Shown here: piece by piece, positions 55,693 through 64,000 of the stretch
Layout: each line of letters opens with the position of its first letter
Position numbering within the stretch: position 1 is the stretch's first letter
From: Limnochordaceae bacterium
GTDB taxonomy: Bacteria > Bacillota > Limnochordia > Limnochordales > DUMU01
DNA: 64,000 nucleotides
Assembly: GCA_014896305.1 (NCBI GenBank)
Contig: JADBKQ010000002.1
Coordinates: forward strand, 129,670-193,669
Direction of reading: 5' to 3'
Position numbers and translations under genes: made by a program
Notes under the pieces: generated by a model
What the model was told of the DNA's origin: nothing
What the model saw: only the letters and a program-made list of their open reading frames with translations
The model's database searches: none

Positions 55693-56490
55693 ATGGCCAT
55701 TCAGCGCAGTGAGCTTGCACCGGAAGGGGCCACCAGCGGGCAGGCGGAACAATTGTGGCGCCAGTACAAGAAAACGGGCGACCCGCGCACGCGCGAACGG
55801 CTGGTTTTGGCTGCCACACCGTTGGTCAAGTATTGCGCCGGCCGGATCGCGATCGGCTTGCCTCCCAACGTTGAAATGGACGACTTGATCAGTTATGGGA
55901 TCTTTGGCTTGCTGGACGCCGTGGAGAAATTCGACCCGAAGAAGGGCGTCAAGTTCGAAACGTACGCTATCGCACGCATCCGCGGCGCGATTTTGGACGG
56001 GCTGCGGGCAGCCGATTGGGTGCCCCGCTCCGTGCGGCAGAAGGCGCGGGAGGTGGAACGGGTGGTCGCCCGCCTGGAAAGCCGGTTAGGGCGTCCGGCG
56101 GCAGACGAGGAGGTCGCCCGCGAGTTGGGGGTGGATGTGCAGCGCTATCATCAGATTCTGCAGGACGTCCAGGGAGCAGCCCTCCTGTCGCTTGAAGAGG
56201 GCTGGGTCGACGAGAGTGGCGAGCTGGAATACTCCCTGGCCCAATTGGTGGTCGACCCGTCCAACCAGGATCCGGGGCAGGCACTGGAGTTCGAAGAGGG
56301 ACGACGGCGCCTGGCCGAGGCCATCGAACGGCTTCCGGAAAGAGAACGATTGGTGATCACGCTATATTATTATGAAGGTTTGACGCTCAAGGAGATCGGC
56401 GCCGTGCTGGGGGTCTCAGAATCCCGAGTGTCGCAGATGCACACCAAGGCGATCCTGCGGCTGCGCGGCTATCTGACCGCGCCTGACTGA
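55693..56490 (+). CDS. fliA: RNA polymerase sigma factor FliA/SigD/WhiG family
   Basis: [114 protein letters not shown]. Confidence 0.95.
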   Translation: MAIQRSELAPEGATSGQAEQLWRQYKKTGDPRTRERLVLAATPLVKYCAGRIAIGLPPNVEMDDLISYGIFGLLDAVEKFDPKKGVKFETYAIARIRGAILDGLRAADWVPRSVRQKAREVERVVARLESRLGRPAADEEVARELGVDVQRYHQILQDVQGAALLSLEEGWVDESGELEYSLAQLVVDPSNQDPGQALEFEEGRRRLAEAIERLPERERLVITLYYYEGLTLKEIGAVLGVSESRVSQMHTKAILRLRGYLTAPD

Positions 56491-56511
56491 AGGGGTCACG
56501 ATGCTGGTGCG

Positions 56512-56541
56512 TTCACAAGGAAGCCTGGAGTATGGTATACT
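56512..56541 (+). promoter_or_regulatory. Predicted promoter for rpsB-tsf
   Basis: TTCACA 56512-56517, 18-nt spacer, TATACT 56536-56541; ~118 nt leader to rpsB. Confidence 0.65.
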
Positions 56542-56658
56542 ACGCAACGGTGCGCAATCCACACGTTTCCAGACTGGTTCCAGGTGCCAATGATATGGCC
56601 GTTGGTCCAGACCAGAATGAAGGAACGGCGGAGAAAAACCTGAAGGGGTGTTGATCGA

Positions 56659-57516
56659 ATGGCTGTGGCCACCATGAAGCAACTGTTGGAAGCAGGCGTC
56701 CATTTTGGGCATCAGACCCGGCGTTGGAATCCCAAGATGCGGGAGTACATTTTCACCGAGCGCAACGGGATCTACATCGTTGACCTGCAGAAGACGCTAA
56801 AGAAGCTGGAAGACGCATACAGTTTCGTGCGGGATGCCTCCAAAGAAGGCAAGTCAATTCTCTTTGTGGGCACAAAAAAGCAGGCCCAGGAGACCATTCG
56901 AGATGAAGCGACCCGTTGTGGCATGTTTTACGTCAACGTGCGTTGGGTTGGCGGGCTTTTGACGAATTTTCGCACCATACGGAGTCGAATTGAGCGTTTG
57001 AAAGAGCTCGAGCGCATGGAGCAGGATGGCACCTTTACGGTGCTGCCCAAGAAAGAGGTCGCCAATCTGCAGCAAGAAAAGGAGAAGCTTTCCCGCTTTC
57101 TGTCAGGTATCCGGGAAATGCGGACTCTCCCCGATGTCGTATACGTGGTGGATCCTCGCAAAGAGCATATCGCAGTCACCGAAGCCAGGAAGCTGCATAT
57201 CCCGATCGTGGCCATCGTCGATACGAACTGCGATCCCGATGACGTCGACTACGTGATTCCGGGGAACGACGACGCGATCCGGGCCGTTCGCTTGATTACG
57301 AGCAAGATCGCGGATGCCGTCATCGAAGGTCGCGAGGGCGTGGACGTGGCCTCCCCGACGCCGGGACAAGCGGAGGCCGCGGCGCCAGGAGAAGCGGAGT
57401 CGGAAGAGACGGAGCAATTGCAGGACACCTTGGATTTGGACGACGAGGATCTTGTCGATGTGGATGATGAGTTTGCTACTTCTACCACTGCCCGGCCACT
57501 GTCAGTAAAAGAGTAA
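56659..57516 (+). CDS. rpsB: 30S ribosomal protein S2 (acidic C-terminal tail)
   Basis: [41 protein letters not shown]. Confidence 0.98.
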   Translation: MAVATMKQLLEAGVHFGHQTRRWNPKMREYIFTERNGIYIVDLQKTLKKLEDAYSFVRDASKEGKSILFVGTKKQAQETIRDEATRCGMFYVNVRWVGGLLTNFRTIRSRIERLKELERMEQDGTFTVLPKKEVANLQQEKEKLSRFLSGIREMRTLPDVVYVVDPRKEHIAVTEARKLHIPIVAIVDTNCDPDDVDYVIPGNDDAIRAVRLITSKIADAVIEGREGVDVASPTPGQAEAAAPGEAESEETEQLQDTLDLDDEDLVDVDDEFATSTTARPLSVKE

Positions 57517-57535
57517 CACAGGGGGTCGGTCCCGT

Positions 57536-57557
57536 CCCGGCCGGTGTGCCGGCCGGG
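57536..57557 (+). other. Perfect GC hairpin between rpsB and tsf (no U-tract)
   Basis: CCCGGCCGG-tgtg-CCGGCCGGG. Confidence 0.6.
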
Positions 57558-57618
57558 ATATTCCTATGCTGGGGTCACGCACAGACTGGGATACCAACTT
57601 AAGGAGGACAAGCAACAG

Positions 57619-58248
57619 ATGGCAGAGGTTACAGCGGCAATGGTGAAGCAGCTGCGGGAGCAGACCGGAGCCGGGATGCTCGATTGCAAGCGCGCCCTGG
57701 AGCAGGCGCAGGGAGACCCCGAGAAGGCGATCACGATTCTACGGGAAAAGGGACTTGCTTCCGCTGCCAAGCGGGCTGGACGGACCGCCAGCGAGGGGGT
57801 CGTGGAAGCCTATGTGCACGGCGATGGGCGTATCGGCGTCCTGGTCGAACTCAACTGCGAAACTGACTTTGTCGCCAATACTGACCAGTTTCGTCAGCTC
57901 GCCCGGGACCTGGCCATGCAGGTAGCCGCGGCGCGGCCCGAGTACTTGTCGAGAGACCAAGTACCGGCCTATGTAGTCGAGCGGGAACTGGAGATTTACC
58001 GGGCCGCGGCCCGCAATGAAGGTAAGCCGGAAGCTGTCATCGACAAGATCGCGCAAGGCCGTCTGAACAAGTTCTATGAGGAAACCTGCCTGCTAGACCA
58101 GCCGTTTATCAAGGAGCCGGAAAAGAGCGTCAAGAGCCTGATCGACGAGGCTATCGCCCGCCTGGGCGAGAACATCGTCGTTCGTCGTTTCGTCCGCTTC
58201 GAGCGAGGCGAGTCAACAGCCGAGGAGGCCGTCAAGCAGAGCGAGTAG
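57619..58248 (+). CDS. tsf: Elongation factor Ts
   Basis: [37 protein letters not shown]. Confidence 0.97.
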   Translation: MAEVTAAMVKQLREQTGAGMLDCKRALEQAQGDPEKAITILREKGLASAAKRAGRTASEGVVEAYVHGDGRIGVLVELNCETDFVANTDQFRQLARDLAMQVAAARPEYLSRDQVPAYVVERELEIYRAAARNEGKPEAVIDKIAQGRLNKFYEETCLLDQPFIKEPEKSVKSLIDEAIARLGENIVVRRFVRFERGESTAEEAVKQSE

Positions 58249-58311
58249 GAGGCTGGTGGGTACGGTGGATGAATCATGCCGCCAGCAGGCGTAAGGGATG
58301 GGGGGAAGTAG

Positions 58312-59076
58312 GTGTCAGACAGTGCGCAGCCGGCTTCGGCCTCCCCGGCGTATCATCGGGTTGTCTTGAAGCTTTCGGGGCAAGCCCTGGCCGGCCCTTT
58401 GGAGACCGGCTTCGATCTGCAAGTGGTGGGGCATATTGCTGATGCCGTCTGCCAACTGCCGCGGCTGGGAGTGCAGACTACCATTGTGGTGGGCGGAGGC
58501 AACATCTGGCGAGGCAGCGTCGGGGCCGCGATGGGGATGGACCGGGCGACGGCGGATTACATGGGGATGCTGGCCACAGCCATCAACGCCCTGACCTTGC
58601 AGGACGCTCTGGAAAAGCGAGGGGCAGCCACGCGGGTGCAGACGGCCATCGAAATGCGGGCGATTGCTGAACCCTATATTCGCCGGCGGGCCATTCGCCA
58701 TCTGGAGAAGGGGAGAGTGGTGATTTTCGCATGCGGCACTGGCAACCCCTATTTCTCTACGGATACGGCAGCAGTGCTGCGGGCGGCCGAAATCGAAGCG
58801 GATCTGATCCTCATGGCCAAACGGGGCGTAGATGGTGTCTACGATGCTGATCCGCGGACGAATCCCGAGGCGCGTCGTTTCGCCCACCTGGACTATCTCG
58901 ACGTGGTCAAGCTGGGGCTTCACGTGATGGATGCCACCGCCGCCTCTTTGTGCGAGGAAAGCCGGATCCCCATGGTTGTCTTTAGCCTCGATGACCCACA
59001 AAACATTGTGCGGGCTGTATGTGGCGAAAAGATCGGCACCTGGATCGGCCACTCTCGACCTTTGCAGCATTCATAG
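58312..59076 (+). CDS. pyrH: UMP kinase PyrH
   Basis: [66 protein letters not shown]. Confidence 0.97.
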   Translation: MSDSAQPASASPAYHRVVLKLSGQALAGPLETGFDLQVVGHIADAVCQLPRLGVQTTIVVGGGNIWRGSVGAAMGMDRATADYMGMLATAINALTLQDALEKRGAATRVQTAIEMRAIAEPYIRRRAIRHLEKGRVVIFACGTGNPYFSTDTAAVLRAAEIEADLILMAKRGVDGVYDADPRTNPEARRFAHLDYLDVVKLGLHVMDATAASLCEESRIPMVVFSLDDPQNIVRAVCGEKIGTWIGHSRPLQHS

Positions 59077-59131
59077 TCATAGTCATCCAATGGGGAGCGG
59101 CCACCAAGACGGAGCAGAACGGAGGGAGATC

Positions 59132-59695
59132 ATGGAGGGCGCACGGCAGATTCCGCAGCAGCTGCAACAGCAAAGCAAGCTGGTGATCGAGGACTTCCGC
59201 AAGGAGCTGGCGACGTTGCGGACGGGGCGGGCCAATCCCGCAATGCTGGACCGTGTCGTGGTCGACTACTATGGGAGCCAGACCCCCTTACCCCAGCTAG
59301 CCACCGTCTCAGTGCCCGAGCCTCGTACCCTGTTGATTCAAGCCTGGGACAAGAACGCGGTAAAGGAGATCGAGCGGGCGCTGCTCAAATCCGACCTTGG
59401 CTTAACCCCTGCCGTGGACGGAAATCTGATTCGTTTGACGATCCCGCCCCTCACTGAGGAGCGGCGCAAGGAATTGGTCAAGATAGCCCGCAAGATGGCG
59501 GAAGAACACCGGGTCGCCGTCCGCAACCTGCGGCGTGACGCCAACGAACGCATCAAGAAAGCGGAGAAGGCGGAAGGACTGTCGGAAAACGACGTTCACA
59601 AGCTGCAAGAAGAGGTGCAAAAGGGGACGGATCGGAGCATCGAGCAGATCGACCACCTGTTGGCGGAGAAGGAAAAGGAGATTCTTGAGGTCTAG
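59132..59695 (+). CDS. frr: Ribosome recycling factor
   Basis: EDFRKELATLRTGRANPAMLDRVVVDYYG, IRLTIPPLTEERRKELVK. Confidence 0.97.
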   Translation: MEGARQIPQQLQQQSKLVIEDFRKELATLRTGRANPAMLDRVVVDYYGSQTPLPQLATVSVPEPRTLLIQAWDKNAVKEIERALLKSDLGLTPAVDGNLIRLTIPPLTEERRKELVKIARKMAEEHRVAVRNLRRDANERIKKAEKAEGLSENDVHKLQEEVQKGTDRSIEQIDHLLAEKEKEILEV

Positions 59696-59697
59696 AT

Positions 59698-60441
59698 ATG
59701 GGCGCTGTCAACCACCACCTGGACCCCGCACGTTTGCCCCAGCATGTTGCCATCATTATGGACGGCAACGGTCGCTGGGCGACTGCCCGCGGCCTTCCTC
59801 GCACCGCCGGCCATGAGGCCGGCGCTCGACGATTGGAAGAGATCGCTGAGGTGGCAGGCAACTTGGGAATCCCGTTCTTGACGGTGTTCGCTTTCTCGAC
59901 AGAGAATTGGCAACGCCCGGCGGCGGAAGTGAATGCCCTTTTTCATCTGGCACAGAAGAGCATACTGGCTCAACTGGCGCGGCTTCAGGAGCAAGGGGTG
60001 CAGCTGCGCCTGATGGGATACCGGAAACGCCTGCCGCCTTGGCTGGTAAAGACCTTTGAGGAAGCCGAAGCGGCCACGCGAGACCTCTCCCGGCTGACCT
60101 TGAGCATCGCTTTCGACTATGGGGGTCGGGCCGACCTGGTGCAGGCTATTCGGCGATTGTCCGCACTGGTGACCCGTGGCTCCCTGCGACCGGAGCAGAT
60201 CGATGAGGCGACAGTCGCCCGTTACCTCTGGACCGCCGATCTGCCCGACCCGGATCTGTTGATTCGAACCGGCGGCCAATACAGGGTTTCCAACTTCCTC
60301 CTCTGGAACATTGCGTATACGGAATTGTGGGTGACGGATTGTTTGTGGCCAGACTTCGGTCAACAGCAGTTTCTGGACGCCCTGGCCGACTACGAGCGGC
60401 GGCAACGCCGTTTCGGCGGGATCGAGAGTCCCGTTCCATGA
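59698..60441 (+). CDS. uppS: Isoprenyl transferase (undecaprenyl diphosphate synthase)
   Basis: HVAIIMDGNGRWATARGLPRTAGHEAG, VFAFSTENWQRP, IRTGGQYRVSNFLLWNIAYTELWVTD. Confidence 0.97.
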   Translation: MGAVNHHLDPARLPQHVAIIMDGNGRWATARGLPRTAGHEAGARRLEEIAEVAGNLGIPFLTVFAFSTENWQRPAAEVNALFHLAQKSILAQLARLQEQGVQLRLMGYRKRLPPWLVKTFEEAEAATRDLSRLTLSIAFDYGGRADLVQAIRRLSALVTRGSLRPEQIDEATVARYLWTADLPDPDLLIRTGGQYRVSNFLLWNIAYTELWVTDCLWPDFGQQQFLDALADYERRQRRFGGIESPVP

Positions 60442-61277
60442 AGTATCGGGTGGTGACGGTCCTCATCGGCCTGCCCATCTTCCTGCTTCCTCTGTTGGCC
60501 GGTGGCTGGTGGTGGCGCGCTCTCATGCTCGCGACCGGGCTAGGGTTTGGTTGGGAGCTGGGTCAGCTGGTCGCCCTCCGGGAGCGCCGGCAGGTAACCC
60601 CAGGGGATGAGACCGGTTCGGCGTTACCTCTGCCTCCCTTCGACCCGCGGGCAGGCCTGCAAGGGGCGATAACCGTGGGCAGTACGGTGTTGTCCCTGTT
60701 GTTGTACGGGTTGGAAGGTCTGGCTGTTTTCACCCTGATCCTGGTCCCCCTGGTGGGTTTGCAGGAGCTCTTCGTGCGCCCTACCCGCCCTCTTACGCAA
60801 GGGGGAGCCTGGGTATGGGGGAGCCTGTACCTGGGCGGCCTATGGGGAGTGCTAGCCCTCTTCCGTCTGCAGGCGGGGAGTTTCTGGGCGCTGTGGCCGA
60901 TGCTCACGGTCTGGGGGAGCGATATCTGTGCTTTTCTCGTGGGGCGACGATGGGGACGGCATAAACTGGCACCGGCGGTGAGTCCGGGGAAAAGTTGGGA
61001 AGGCCTGGTGGCCGGTCTAGTAGCCGCCGTCGGCTTCGGAGCCAGCTGGGCTGTTTTCATGCTCGGAGTATCGACGGGACCCGCCATTGGGGGCAGCTTG
61101 CTGATGGGAGTGGCCGGTGTCCTGGGAGACCTCATCGAGTCCAGTATGAAGCGGGAGGCCGGGGTGAAGGATGCCGCCGCTGTCCTGCCGGGGCACGGGG
61201 GATTGCTGGACCGGATGGACAGTCTGTTGACGGCGGGGGCTCTCGCATCTGTGCTATACTGGATCTTTCACCTTTAG
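60438..61277 (+). CDS. cdsA: Phosphatidate cytidylyltransferase
   Basis: Multi-TM; WGSDICAFLVGRRWGRHKLAPAVSPGKSWEGLVAGL, GVLGDLIESSMKREAGVKDAAAVLPGHGGLLDRMDSL. Confidence 0.96.
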   Translation: MKYRVVTVLIGLPIFLLPLLAGGWWWRALMLATGLGFGWELGQLVALRERRQVTPGDETGSALPLPPFDPRAGLQGAITVGSTVLSLLLYGLEGLAVFTLILVPLVGLQELFVRPTRPLTQGGAWVWGSLYLGGLWGVLALFRLQAGSFWALWPMLTVWGSDICAFLVGRRWGRHKLAPAVSPGKSWEGLVAGLVAAVGFGASWAVFMLGVSTGPAIGGSLLMGVAGVLGDLIESSMKREAGVKDAAAVLPGHGGLLDRMDSLLTAGALASVLYWIFHL

Positions 61278-61326
61278 ACCGCCATGCCAGGGCCAACCCG
61301 ATTGGCAGGCAGAAGGCAGGGGGGTC

Positions 61327-62571
61327 TTGCCACAAATGGAGAACCCACCCGTACGTGTGGCTCTGTTGGGATCAACTGGTTCCATCGGCAGGCAGACGCT
61401 GGATGTCATCGAACGGCTCAATCAGTCCGATGGTCCGCATTTCCAGGTGGTCGCGCTGGCTGCTCGCCATCATGTCTCCACCCTGGCGGAACAGGTACGG
61501 CGGTACCGACCGCACCGGCTGGCGGTTACCGATCCGGCTGCCTGGGCCGCCTGGGGACAGAACTCGCCCGACGAGGACATCCCAGCGCTCGGACCTGGTG
61601 ACGAGGCCCTCAGCGAATTGGCGACGGCAGACGATGTCGATCTGGTGGTCGTCAGCGTCGTGGGGGCCGCCGGCCTGAAGCCTACATTGGCGGCTCTGGC
61701 GCAGGGCAAGACCGTTGCGTTGGCGAACAAAGAGACGCTGGTGATCGGCGGTCACCTGGTGGCCGGCCTCTTGCTGGGCAAGGAGAGCTCCGGCGAGGGG
61801 CTGGCGGGCAGTCGTTTGCGCCCCATCGATAGTGAACACAGTGCCATCTGGCAGTCCCTCGGTGGTTGCCAGGGGTGGGACGGAACTCGCCGCGAGCCCG
61901 CGTCGAACGTCATCCGTCGCCTCATTTTGACCGCGTCCGGAGGCCCGTTTCGCCATACACCCTTGGATGAGTTCGACACTCTGACGCCGGAACAAGCGTT
62001 GCGCCACCCCAACTGGAAGATGGGAGCGCGCATCACCGTGGACTCTGCTACCATGATGAATAAAGGGTTCGAAATCATCGAGGCCGCCTGGCTGTTTGGG
62101 GTTTCCCCGGAGCAAGTGCAGGTAGTGATCCACCCGCAGGCTGCCATCCACTCACTGGCGGAAATGGGAGACGGGGCTCTCCTGGCGCAACTGGGACCTG
62201 CGGACATGCGACTTCCGATCGAGTACGCGCTCTGCTTCCCTCGCCGGGGAGTGCGGCTGATCGAGCCCTTGAACCTGGTTCAGCTGGGCAGGTGCGATTT
62301 CGAGGCGGTGGACCCGTCTCGTTATCCTGCCCTGGGTGTGGCTCGAGAGGTGGCCCGCCAGGGTGGTACGTTGCCGGCCGTGCTCAATGCGGCAGATGAA
62401 GAGGCGGTGGCAGCGTTTTTGGCCGGGCGAATCCGCTTCCCAGATATTGCCAGGCTGGTGGAGCAGGCCGTTACTGCCCATCAGAATACGCTCTCTCCCA
62501 GCCTGGAAGAGGTTTTGGCGGCTGACCAGTGGGCCCGCCGCCAGGTGCGAGAACGGCTGAGAAGCGCCTGA
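61327..62571 (+). CDS. dxr: 1-deoxy-D-xylulose 5-phosphate reductoisomerase
   Basis: VALLGSTGSIGRQTLDVIE, ALANKETLVIGG, DSEHSAIWQSL, TASGGPFR, HPNWKMGARITVDSATMMNKGFEIIEA; start TTG 61327 or ATG 61336. Confidence 0.97.
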   Translation: MPQMENPPVRVALLGSTGSIGRQTLDVIERLNQSDGPHFQVVALAARHHVSTLAEQVRRYRPHRLAVTDPAAWAAWGQNSPDEDIPALGPGDEALSELATADDVDLVVVSVVGAAGLKPTLAALAQGKTVALANKETLVIGGHLVAGLLLGKESSGEGLAGSRLRPIDSEHSAIWQSLGGCQGWDGTRREPASNVIRRLILTASGGPFRHTPLDEFDTLTPEQALRHPNWKMGARITVDSATMMNKGFEIIEAAWLFGVSPEQVQVVIHPQAAIHSLAEMGDGALLAQLGPADMRLPIEYALCFPRRGVRLIEPLNLVQLGRCDFEAVDPSRYPALGVAREVARQGGTLPAVLNAADEEAVAAFLAGRIRFPDIARLVEQAVTAHQNTLSPSLEEVLAADQWARRQVRERLRSA

Positions 62572-62668
62572 CCCAGGGGTTCGTTCGACCGGGTTCACAG
62601 GCTGCCCGCACATGAACGATTTCCGGCTGAGCCGGTCGGAGGACCGGGAGAAGGGAAGGAGGGGTCGC

Positions 62669-63775
62669 TTGTTTACTGTGACAGGCGTTCTTGCCTTTAT
62701 TGTGGTCTTTGGAGCCATCGTGCTGGTCCACGAGATCGGCCATTTCCTGGTTGCCAAACTGGTGGGCGTCCGGCCCTTCGAGTTCGGGGTGGGTTTCGGT
62801 CCAGCTTTGGCTCGCAAACGGTGGGGCGAGACCACCTATTACCTGCGGGCTCTGCCCCTGGGTGGATATGTCAAGCTCCTCGGGATGGATCCTTACGAGG
62901 AGGAGTCATCATCTGCTGGCAAGCAACAGCCCCCGGCGGAGCAGGGACAGCCCGCCGCTTCGGTGTCAACGGCAGGAGCGGCGGCGGAAGACGATACCCG
63001 CAGTTTTGCCTATAAGCCCTTGTGGGCACGGATCCTCACGATCGCCGCCGGGCCCCTGATGAATTTCGTCTTTGCCGTCGTGCTCTTTGCCGTCCTGTTT
63101 GCCACCGTGGAGGTGCCTCTCACAATCTACAGTGTGGGCAAGGGCACACCGGCCGAGCGAGCCGGCCTGAAGCCTGGCGATGAGATCGTCTCGATCGCGG
63201 GCATCCCGGTGCGGGAGCCGCGTGAGGTCAACAAGGTGGTCGAGCCCCGGGCAAATCAGCCCTTGCCCGTACAGATCCGCCGAGATGGTCACGAGCTGAC
63301 ATTGACGGTGACCCCGGTCCGCCCTGAGGGCGCAGATGTGGCCCGGATCGGGGTGCAGTTAGGGGGGCAGGCCCGGGTGGGCGGCGTGCGAGCCTTGTGG
63401 GCAGGTGTGCGGGAGACCTACTACAGCACGGTCGGCTTGGTGGCCAGCTTGGGCAAGATGCTAGTCGGGCGGGCGCCCGCGGACATTTCCGGGCCCATCG
63501 GGATCTTCCAGCTGGTCGGGCAAACCGCTCAGCAGGGCGTTCCCTATTTGATTTTCCTGGCGGCCATTCTCAACATCAACCTTGGGTTACTGAACCTCCT
63601 GCCCGTGCCGGTGTTGGACGGCGGCTGGATCGCCATCTTCCTGGTGGAAGCGGTACGGCGGCGACCGCTGCAGCCTGAACACCGGGGGATCGCCCAGATG
63701 GTGGGGATGGCTCTGCTGCTGGCACTTATGATCTTCGCCACCTACAAAGACATCTGGCGGTTGGCTGGGCTATGA
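62669..63775 (+). CDS. rseP: Site-2 protease family membrane metalloprotease RseP/RasP
   Basis: IVLVHEIGHFLVAKLVGV (HExxH), PDZ domain (GTPAERAGLKPGDEIVSIAG), NLGLLNLLPVPVLDGG. Confidence 0.96.
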   Translation: MFTVTGVLAFIVVFGAIVLVHEIGHFLVAKLVGVRPFEFGVGFGPALARKRWGETTYYLRALPLGGYVKLLGMDPYEEESSSAGKQQPPAEQGQPAASVSTAGAAAEDDTRSFAYKPLWARILTIAAGPLMNFVFAVVLFAVLFATVEVPLTIYSVGKGTPAERAGLKPGDEIVSIAGIPVREPREVNKVVEPRANQPLPVQIRRDGHELTLTVTPVRPEGADVARIGVQLGGQARVGGVRALWAGVRETYYSTVGLVASLGKMLVGRAPADISGPIGIFQLVGQTAQQGVPYLIFLAAILNINLGLLNLLPVPVLDGGWIAIFLVEAVRRRPLQPEHRGIAQMVGMALLLALMIFATYKDIWRLAGL

Positions 63776-64000
63776 GCAAACGGGTCATCATTCGCCCCCG
63801 GGAAGGTAACGCACTGGCCATGCTGGTTCAGGCGGGCCTGATCGGGGAGGCCGCCACGGCCTCACTCGCCGGCGGGACAGTGCACCTGGAAGAGATCGAA
63901 GTGGACCCTGGAGTGGGGAGCTGGGTCATCCGCTACGACGCGACCGGAGCGGTTCAGCTTGGTCTGGAAGATCTTACCGCTCGCTGGAGTGCAGCGTTGC
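63772..64000 (+). CDS. Probable PolC N-terminus, 3'-truncated by window edge
   Basis: Open frame from ATG 63772 (ATGA overlap with rseP) to the window end; LEEIEVDPGVGSWVIRYD resembles the PolC N-terminal segment, and polC lies near rseP in many Bacillota. Confidence 0.45.
   Translation, partial: MSKRVIIRPREGNALAMLVQAGLIGEAATASLAGGTVHLEEIEVDPGVGSWVIRYDATGAVQLGLEDLTARWSAAL

Noticed and set aside
60240-60300. UppS RTGGQYR in place of RTGGE/RTSGE as a possible inactivating change
   Set aside because: Single conservative substitution with all other motifs intact; not enough to claim altered activity
1-64000. CRISPR arrays, transposases, phage genes, tRNA or rRNA genes
   Set aside because: No regularly spaced repeats, no transposase or integrase other than the XerC-like housekeeping recombinase, and no tRNA cloverleaf or rRNA segment was recognised by eye

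Overview
High-GC chromosomal window from a Bacillota (Firmicutes)-like, probably endospore-forming bacterium; the species cannot be fixed from this sequence alone. It is core genome: no rRNA, tRNA, CRISPR or mobile element was seen. Order: fatty-acid synthesis (fapR-plsX-fabH-fabD-fabG-acpP-fabF), rnc, a conserved unknown, spoVS, a sigma factor, smc-ftsY-ylxM-ffh-rpsP-khpA-rimM-trmD-rplS-lepB-rbgA-rnhB-yraN, a single minus-strand comM/yifB, a small Zn-ribbon ORF, dprA, topA, xerC-hslV-hslU, then a ~26 kb flagellar operon (flgB ... flhF, PilZ protein, fliA), then rpsB-tsf-pyrH-frr-uppS-cdsA-dxr-rseP and the start of a probable polC. Main observations: (1) a cyclic-di-GMP-I (GEMM) riboswitch with an intrinsic terminator and a plausible antiterminator leads the flagellar operon, and a canonical PilZ protein lies near its other end; (2) the flagellar SRP-type GTPase FlhF has lost its G1/G3/G4 motifs and has no adjacent FlhG, so it looks like a pseudo-GTPase; (3) FliM lacks the N-terminal CheY-docking peptide, which is found only on the FliY-like protein; (4) FliR and FlhB are fused and FliP carries a low-complexity insertion; (5) RNase III lacks one of four catalytic acidic residues; (6) rbgA appears to start at a non-canonical ATT codon. 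All domain assignments are by eye from motifs and gene order; no database search was run.
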